From: Egaibacter danicus
GTDB taxonomy: Bacteria > Pseudomonadota > Gammaproteobacteria > Burkholderiales > Burkholderiaceae_C
Reading direction: 5' to 3'
DNA: 64,000 nt
NCBI GenBank assembly: GCA_016707075.1
Contig: JADJII010000012.1
Location: 1 to 64,000, forward strand
Part shown: one piece after another, positions 59,125-64,000 of the stretch
How positions within the stretch are numbered: the first letter of the stretch is position 1
Layout: each line of letters begins with the position of its first letter
The notes under the pieces: model-generated
The model's database searches: none
The model's input: the letters and a program-made list of their open reading frames with translations, nothing else
Told to the model about the DNA's origin: nothing
Position numbers and translations under genes: made by a program

Positions 59125-60021
59125 TCAGGTGCAGAGGGTAGCGGGCGCCTTCAGCCGCTGTTCGAGCCACTGCAGCAACATGCGCACGCGAGGCAGGTCA
59201 ATTCGGTTGTTCGGCACCAGCGCCTTGAGCCAGATATCCGGCAATTTCAGTTCCGGCAATATTTCAACCAGTTCCCCACTGCGAATGGCGGGCGCTGCCA
59301 GGTAATCAGCCAGCACGCTGATGCCCAGCCCCGACACTGTGGCCTGACACAGTGCCACGCCATCATTGGTTTTGAGTTTGGGCCGCACGTCCACACCAAC
59401 CTGTCCCTGCGGGCTCTGAAATTCCCAACGTGAGCCCGACGTGGTGAAGACCAGGCAGTCGTGATCAATCAACTCTGCCGCCTGCTGCGGCGTGCCCCGC
59501 CGGGCCAGATAGGCGGGCGATGCACACAACCGCCGCCGGATGGGGCTGAGCGGATGGTCCTTCACCTGACCATACAGCTCGGGCAGGGCGCCGATAGCCA
59601 GATCAAAACCTTCTTCCACCGGGTTGACCGAGCGATCTGCCAGCACCACGTCCATACTGATGCGCGGTTGCTCCTGCAGAAACTGGTTCAGCATCTCGCT
59701 GAGGTACAGCGTGCCCAGTGTGGTGGGAATCTTGATGCGGATGTGCCCCTCCAGATCGCCGCTGGCCTGTGCCATGCCCGCCAGCATCTCCTCCATCTGC
59801 CGCACCAGTTGGCGTACCGTGGGCAGATACCGTTCGCCCACGTCAGTGAGAGTCAGTTTGCGGGTGGTGCGGATAAACAGCGGCGCCCGGATACGCCATT
59901 CCAGCTGGTCAATGCGCTTGGAAACCACTGACGGCACCAAGTCTGACCGACGAGCCGCTTCAGAAAAACTGCCTGTATCCGCCGTAACGACGAAGGCTTT
60001 GAGGTTGGCCAGCATGTCCAT
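59125..60021 (-). CDS. LysR family transcriptional regulator
   Basis: This is a 298-residue regulator with an N-terminal winged helix-turn-helix (LKAFVVTADTGSFSEAARRS, VSKRIDQLEWRI) and a substrate-binding domain. It is divergent from the LigW-like gene with a 96-bp shared promoter that carries a perfect inverted repeat. It probably controls that cluster in response to an aromatic acid, but the effector is unknown. Confidence 0.92.
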   Translation of the reverse strand: MDMLANLKAFVVTADTGSFSEAARRSDLVPSVVSKRIDQLEWRIRAPLFIRTTRKLTLTDVGERYLPTVRQLVRQMEEMLAGMAQASGDLEGHIRIKIPTTLGTLYLSEMLNQFLQEQPRISMDVVLADRSVNPVEEGFDLAIGALPELYGQVKDHPLSPIRRRLCASPAYLARRGTPQQAAELIDHDCLVFTTSGSRWEFQSPQGQVGVDVRPKLKTNDGVALCQATVSGLGISVLADYLAAPAIRSGELVEILPELKLPDIWLKALVPNNRIDLPRVRMLLQWLEQRLKAPATLCT

Positions 60022-60030
60022 GATTTATCT

Positions 60031-60079
60031 CGATATGGAAAAAGTAAACCAGTAATTTTTAGTATTGTTATCCATATCG
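60031..60079. promoter_or_regulatory. Putative LysR-regulator operator
   Basis: CGATATGGA (60031-60039) and TCCATATCG (60071-60079) form a perfect 9-bp inverted repeat, 31 bp apart, in AT-rich DNA between the divergent regulator and decarboxylase genes. Confidence 0.55.
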
Positions 60080-60117
60080 GTCTTAATTAAGATGGGTTGG
60101 AATTACAAGGAGACATC

Positions 60118-61185
60118 GTGGAACCAACGCCACCCGCCACCCGACTGTCCACCCAAATGGGCTATCAGCGCATTGCAACCGAAGAAGCCTTTGCGCCACC
60201 GGAAATGCTGGACATCTACCGCAAGTTGCTGGCGCACAGCGATGTTGACCCCGGCTTCAAAGGCTTGATGGGTTTTTACATGAGCAGCCCCAGCGCCCGT
60301 GCCCAGCACATCATGCGTTGCCTGCAGGACCTGGACCAGATCCGCCTGCAGCACATGGACGAGGCAGGCATCGACCGTCAGGTAATCGCGCTCACAGCAC
60401 CCGGCGTTCAGGTCATGGACAAGGCCACTGCCGTGTCGTTCAGCCGCCTGGCCAACGACCAGCTGGCCGAGGCCGTGCGCCGCCACCCAACGCGTTTCAC
60501 AGGCATGATCGCCGTCGCTCCGCAGGACCCTGCAGCAGCAGCCAAAGAGATCGAGCGCGGGGTCACAAAGCTGGGCATGAATTCCGTCATCATCAATTCG
60601 CATACGCAGGGCGAGTATTTGTCGGACAGCAAATTCTGGGACATCTTTGCTGCTGCCGAGGCACACGATGTGCCCATCTACCTGCACCCCAACTCGCTGC
60701 CGCGCAACATGATCCAGCCGTTTCAGGAATGTGGTCTGGATGGCGCCATCTACGGCTTTGGCGTGGAAACGGGCCTGCACGCGCTGCGCATCATCACCGC
60801 TGGCGTGTTTGACCGATTCCCCAAGCTGCAGATGATCATCGGCCACATGGGCGAGGCCCTGCCGTTCTGGGCCTACCGGCTGGACTACATGCACCGCGCC
60901 ACCGTGGCGTCGAACCGGTACGAAAGCGTCAAGCCACTGAAGAAAAAACCCAGCGACTACCTGCGAGAGAACTTTTACATCACCAACAGCGGCGTGGCGT
61001 GGGAACCCGCCATCAAGTTCACCCAGTCCGTCATTGGGGTGGACCGTGTTTTGTACGCCATGGACTACCCATACCAGTACGCGGTGGACGAGGTGGTCGC
61101 CATGGACAACATGCAGATGAGCGCGCAAGACATGAAGAAGTTTTTCCAGTCCAATGCAGAGACCGTATTCAAGATCAAGAGCTGA
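60118..61185 (+). CDS. Amidohydrolase family decarboxylase, 5-carboxyvanillate decarboxylase (LigW)-like
   Basis: This is a metal-dependent nonoxidative decarboxylase of 355 residues. IATEEAFA near the start, INSHTQGEYL, the metal His in YLHPNSLP, IGHMGEALPFWAYRLDYMHR, SGVAWEPAIKF and the Asp of YAMDYPYQY match my recollection of LigW almost motif for motif. LigW removes CO2 from 5-carboxyvanillate, an intermediate in degradation of lignin biphenyls. The start is GTG at 60118 with AAGGAG seven bases upstream. Substrate assignment is by family; a related ortho-hydroxybenzoate could be used. Confidence 0.82.
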   Translation: MEPTPPATRLSTQMGYQRIATEEAFAPPEMLDIYRKLLAHSDVDPGFKGLMGFYMSSPSARAQHIMRCLQDLDQIRLQHMDEAGIDRQVIALTAPGVQVMDKATAVSFSRLANDQLAEAVRRHPTRFTGMIAVAPQDPAAAAKEIERGVTKLGMNSVIINSHTQGEYLSDSKFWDIFAAAEAHDVPIYLHPNSLPRNMIQPFQECGLDGAIYGFGVETGLHALRIITAGVFDRFPKLQMIIGHMGEALPFWAYRLDYMHRATVASNRYESVKPLKKKPSDYLRENFYITNSGVAWEPAIKFTQSVIGVDRVLYAMDYPYQYAVDEVVAMDNMQMSAQDMKKFFQSNAETVFKIKS

Positions 61186-61235
61186 TCCGAAGAGCGAACC
61201 GAAAAAATATAGTAGACCCCCCTCAGGAGACCAAC

Positions 61236-62204
61236 ATGACATTCACCCCCTTCAAAACCACTGTAGGCTTGCTGGCGCTGGCCTTTTCGCTGGCAGTGCC
61301 CGCGCAGACCTGGCCCAGCCAGTCCATCAAGATCATCGTGCCGTTCACACCGGGTACCGGCATGGACACCATAGCCCGCGCCGTGTCGCCCAAACTCAGC
61401 GAGCGGTTGGGCCAGCCGGTGGTGGTGCAGAACATGCCGGGTGCCAGCGGCAATATCGGGGCTGACGCCGTAGCCAAAGCCAATGCCGACGGCTACACCG
61501 TGCTGATGGGCGCCAACACCATGTTGATGGCATCGCAACTCTACAAAAATGTACCGTTCAACCCGGTGAAGGACTTTTCGTCCGTGTCCATGGCCGCCTG
61601 GGGCACGCTGATGCTGGTGGCCAACCCGAAGACTGGCATCAAATCCATGGCCGAGCTGGTGGCTGCTGCCAAAGCCAGACCCGGCTCCATCAACTACGGC
61701 TCGCCCGGCGTGGGCACGCCGCACCACATGGCCATGGAGCTTTTCAAAACGAAAACCGGCTTGTTCATGCTGCACGTGCCTTACCGCGGTACTGCGGGCT
61801 ACACGCAGGACCTGTTGTCGGGTGAGTTGATGGTCGGTTTTCTCCCGGTGCATATCGCCCAGGGTTTTGTGACCACTGGCAAACTGACAGCCCTCGCGGT
61901 TGGCAGCCCCAAACGGCACCCGGTCGCACCCGGCGTCGCGACCTTCGACGAACTGGGCGTGAAGGGCGTTGACGTAGACCTCTGGTACGCTTTTTTTGCA
62001 CCCGGCAAGACACCTTCCCCGGTGGTGAACCGGCTGAACGCCGAAATCACGGCCATCCTCAAGCAGCCGGAAATCCGTGACCTGCTGGGACGCGCCGGTA
62101 TGGACGCCGCTACTTCCACCCCTGACGAACTCACCACACTGGTCAACAAGGACTATCCGCGCTGGGGCGAAGTGATCCAGCGCAACGGCATCACCGCGGA
62201 ATGA
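61236..62204 (+). CDS. Bug/TTT-family periplasmic solute-binding protein
   Basis: This is a 322-residue tripartite tricarboxylate transporter receptor protein. A signal peptide (LLALAFSLAVPAQTWP) is followed by IKIIVPFTPGTGMDTIARAV and MPGASGNIGADAVAKANADG. Such orphan receptors are very numerous in Burkholderiales and may carry or sense carboxylates. Here it probably binds the aromatic acid handled by its neighbours. CAGGAGACC precedes the ATG; the stop overlaps the next gene as ATGA. Confidence 0.92.
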   Translation: MTFTPFKTTVGLLALAFSLAVPAQTWPSQSIKIIVPFTPGTGMDTIARAVSPKLSERLGQPVVVQNMPGASGNIGADAVAKANADGYTVLMGANTMLMASQLYKNVPFNPVKDFSSVSMAAWGTLMLVANPKTGIKSMAELVAAAKARPGSINYGSPGVGTPHHMAMELFKTKTGLFMLHVPYRGTAGYTQDLLSGELMVGFLPVHIAQGFVTTGKLTALAVGSPKRHPVAPGVATFDELGVKGVDVDLWYAFFAPGKTPSPVVNRLNAEITAILKQPEIRDLLGRAGMDAATSTPDELTTLVNKDYPRWGEVIQRNGITAE

Positions 62205-63469
62205 CGCCTTTGACGTCTCCAGTGCCCTGTATTGCCGTTGTTGGTGGCGGCATTGCGGGGCTGGGCTTTGCACTGGCGCTGCACCAGCGGGGTATGGCCT
62301 GCGATGTGTATGAAAGCGTGCCCGAGGTGCGCGAGCTGGGCGTGGGCATCACGCTGTTGCCGCACGCCATGCGTGAGCTCGCAAGCCTGGGTCTTCAGGC
62401 TGAGCTGGAAGCCGTGGGCATTGAAAACCTGGAGAGTGTGTTCTTCAACCGCTTTGGCCAGTTCATTTACCGGGAGCCCCGCGGTCGCCATGCGGGTTAT
62501 CCGCTGCCCGAAGTCGGCATCCATCGGGGCAAGCTGCACCGCATCCTGTTTGACGCCGCTGTACAGCGTCTGGGTGCCGGCCGCATCCACACCAACCATC
62601 GCTGCACCGGTGTCACGCAGGGCGCAGCCAGTGCCACGGTGCATTTTGTGCAAGGCAATGATGGCGCGCCATTACCCTGCGTCAACGCCGATGTGGTGGT
62701 GGCCTGCGACGGCGTTCACTCCGCAGTGCGTCGGCAGTTCTACCCGGATGAACAAGTGGCGTTCACAGGTATCAACACCTGGCGCGGCGTGACAAGGCAC
62801 AAGCCCATCCTCACCGGCAAAAGCTACATGCGGGTGGGCTCCATCAAGACCGGCAAGATGGTGATTTACCCCATCGTTGACAACATCGATGCAAATGGCA
62901 ACCAGCTCATCAACTGGATGGCCGAGATCGAAGGCAGCAGCGCGAGCATGAACGACTGGAACCGCGGCGGAAAAGTGGAAGACTTCATCTCCATCTTTGC
63001 CGGCTGGAAGTTTGACTGGCTCGATGTGCCCGCCCTGATCCGCAACGCAGACCAGATTCTGGAATACCCCATGGTGGACAAAGACCCGGTAGCGCAATGG
63101 ACCTTTGGGCGGGTGACCTTGATGGGCGACGCCGCGCACCCCATGTACCCCCGGGGGTCAAACGGTTCTGCGCAGGCGCTGATCGACGGGCGCACGCTGG
63201 CCGATGAGTTGGCCGCCGGGCTGGCCCGCCAGGCTGACCCGGTCTTGGCGCTTCAGGCCTATGAGGGAAAACGGCGCGAGGTGACCGCGCGCATTGTGCA
63301 GACCAATCGCAGCATGCCGCCAGACTTCATCAACATTCGGGTGGACGAGCTCAGTGGCGACAAGCCCTTCCGGCATATTGACGATTTGATCAGCCAGGCC
63401 GAGCTGCGGGAAATGTCAGACGGCTACAAGCGCATTGCCGGCTTTTCGCTCGAAGCACTCAAAACCTGA
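62201..63469 (+). CDS. FAD-dependent monooxygenase (group A, PhzS-like)
   Basis: This is a 422-residue flavoprotein hydroxylase. It has the dinucleotide site VVGGGIAGLGFALALHQRG, the second FAD motif ACDGVHSAVRRQF and the ribityl motif VTLMGDAAHPMYPRGSNGSA. The likely reaction is hydroxylation or oxidative decarboxylation of an aromatic ring using NAD(P)H. It is translationally coupled to the binding protein, so decarboxylase, receptor and monooxygenase form one operon. Confidence 0.88.
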   Translation: MTPLTSPVPCIAVVGGGIAGLGFALALHQRGMACDVYESVPEVRELGVGITLLPHAMRELASLGLQAELEAVGIENLESVFFNRFGQFIYREPRGRHAGYPLPEVGIHRGKLHRILFDAAVQRLGAGRIHTNHRCTGVTQGAASATVHFVQGNDGAPLPCVNADVVVACDGVHSAVRRQFYPDEQVAFTGINTWRGVTRHKPILTGKSYMRVGSIKTGKMVIYPIVDNIDANGNQLINWMAEIEGSSASMNDWNRGGKVEDFISIFAGWKFDWLDVPALIRNADQILEYPMVDKDPVAQWTFGRVTLMGDAAHPMYPRGSNGSAQALIDGRTLADELAAGLARQADPVLALQAYEGKRREVTARIVQTNRSMPPDFINIRVDELSGDKPFRHIDDLISQAELREMSDGYKRIAGFSLEALKT

Positions 63470-63543
63470 GGTCAAGAACCGGGGTAAGGTCGGCGCTGAA
63501 GGTCGCTCATTTGATCCACATCAACGCCTGCAGGTGCGAAATG

Positions 63544-63571
63544 CTTGAAAACTCCTGATTGAGCCCAAGCT
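63544..63571 (+). promoter_or_regulatory. Possible heat-shock (sigma-32) promoter of clpB
   Basis: CTTGAAA (63544-63550), 13 bp, then CCCAAGCT partly matches the sigma-32 consensus CTTGAAA-N-CCCCATNT. It lies 24 bp upstream of the clpB start. Confidence 0.4.
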
Positions 63572-63594
63572 GTGGGGCAATCTGGAGAAACTAC

Positions 63595-64000
63595 ATGCGA
63601 ATCGACAAACTCACCACCAAATTTCAGGAAGCCTTGGGCGAAGCCCAGACGCTGGCGCTGGGCAGCGACCACGCTTACATCACCCCGGCCCACGTGCTGG
63701 TAGCCATGCTGCGCCAGGACGACGGCCCCAAGGCGCTGCTGCAGCGTGCTGGCGTGAACGTGCCGGGCCTGCTGGCCGCGGCGGAGGCATCCGTGAAAAA
63801 GCAGCCCCAGGTGCAGGGCCAGGAGCAGATCACGCTGGACCGCGACATGGGTGTACTGCTGCAGGCGGCCGAAAAGGAGTCCATCAAGCGCGGCGACCAG
63901 TTCATTGCGGGTGAACTGTTTTTGCTGGCAGCTGCCGACAGCAAGCTGGATATCGGAAAAATTGCCAGGGAAAGTGGCCTGACCCGCAAGTCGCTGGAAA
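63595..64000 (+). CDS. clpB: ATP-dependent chaperone ClpB (5' part; continues beyond window)
   Basis: ClpB is the disaggregase that works with DnaK. The first 135 codons are visible: MRIDKLTTKFQEALGEAQTL, DHAYITPAHVLVAMLRQ and SIKRGDQFIAGELFLLAA, which is the double Clp N-domain. TCTGGAG precedes the ATG. The ATPase domains lie beyond the window. Confidence 0.94.
   Translation, partial: MRIDKLTTKFQEALGEAQTLALGSDHAYITPAHVLVAMLRQDDGPKALLQRAGVNVPGLLAAAEASVKKQPQVQGQEQITLDRDMGVLLQAAEKESIKRGDQFIAGELFLLAAADSKLDIGKIARESGLTRKSLE

Noticed and set aside
1..64000. CRISPR arrays, prophage, insertion sequences, integrase or attachment sites at the tRNA genes
   Set aside because: No regularly spaced repeats, transposase, integrase or phage genes are visible, and no direct repeats of the tRNA 3' ends were noticed downstream.

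Overview
This window looks like a chromosomal segment of a betaproteobacterium, most probably a member of the Comamonadaceae (Rhodoferax/Polaromonas-like). The reasons are high-GC coding DNA, EF-P with Arg32 next to its rhamnosyltransferase EarP, the order surE-pcm-nlpD-rpoS, rpsF-priB-rpsR-rplI-dnaB, a phasin, a Bug-type solute-binding protein, and a short dispersed repeat of about 50 bp present in nine recognisable copies. The taxonomy is inferred from gene content, not from a search. Nearly all of the DNA is coding. No gap exceeds 300 bases, and I see no prophage, insertion sequence, rRNA or CRISPR array.

Layout. 1-3.5 kb: the end of a DUF1499 gene, a frameshifted iron-binding protein gene with a Fur box, a patatin-like lipoprotein, and a phasin with a strong promoter flanked by two TGC-rich operators. 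3.6-9.8 kb: a five-gene operon (HDAC-like deacetylase, thioesterase, nitroreductase, pncB, 2-hydroxyacid dehydrogenase), convergent with an AlkC-like/VOC/DUF1304 group. 10-18 kb: rmuC, an MFS transporter, a LOG-family protein, an archaeal-type nucleoside phosphorylase paired with a PRPP-synthetase homologue, and efp/earP. 18-26 kb: nitronate monooxygenase, uvrC, pgsA, a DMT transporter, a tartrate dehydrogenase homologue, hupB, tRNA-Val, ppiD and tRNA-His.

27-38 kb: a quinone oxidoreductase; surE-pcm-nlpD-rpoS (nlpD has an apparent 1-nt deletion in its signal peptide); a predicted exonuclease; rlmD; a lipoprotein; a BI-1 protein; a GlcG-like protein; and a Fur-controlled tonB-exbB-exbD-hemP operon. 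38-45 kb: divergent ppsR/ppsA, a membrane/TPR protein pair, and a two-component sodium:solute symporter with an EF-hand-like loop. 45-52 kb: the S6/PriB/S18/L9 operon, dnaB behind DnaA boxes, PhoH, peroxiredoxin and an Mth938-like protein. 51-59 kb: aminotransferase-hom-thrC-mobB-moeA-moaD, an inverted dapA homologue, then moaE. 59-63.5 kb: a LysR regulator divergent from a LigW-like decarboxylase, a Bug-type solute-binding protein and an FAD monooxygenase, which looks like an aromatic-acid catabolic cluster. The window ends inside clpB.

The most unusual signals are: the dispersed repeat, which lies in intergenic DNA but also in frame inside earP (twice, in opposite orientations), rlmD and moeA, and which forms the 3' end of an aminotransferase gene; the nucleoside phosphorylase/PRPP-synthetase pair; the LigW-type cluster with a perfect 9-bp inverted repeat in its divergent promoter; and the frameshifts in nlpD and the iron-binding protein gene.
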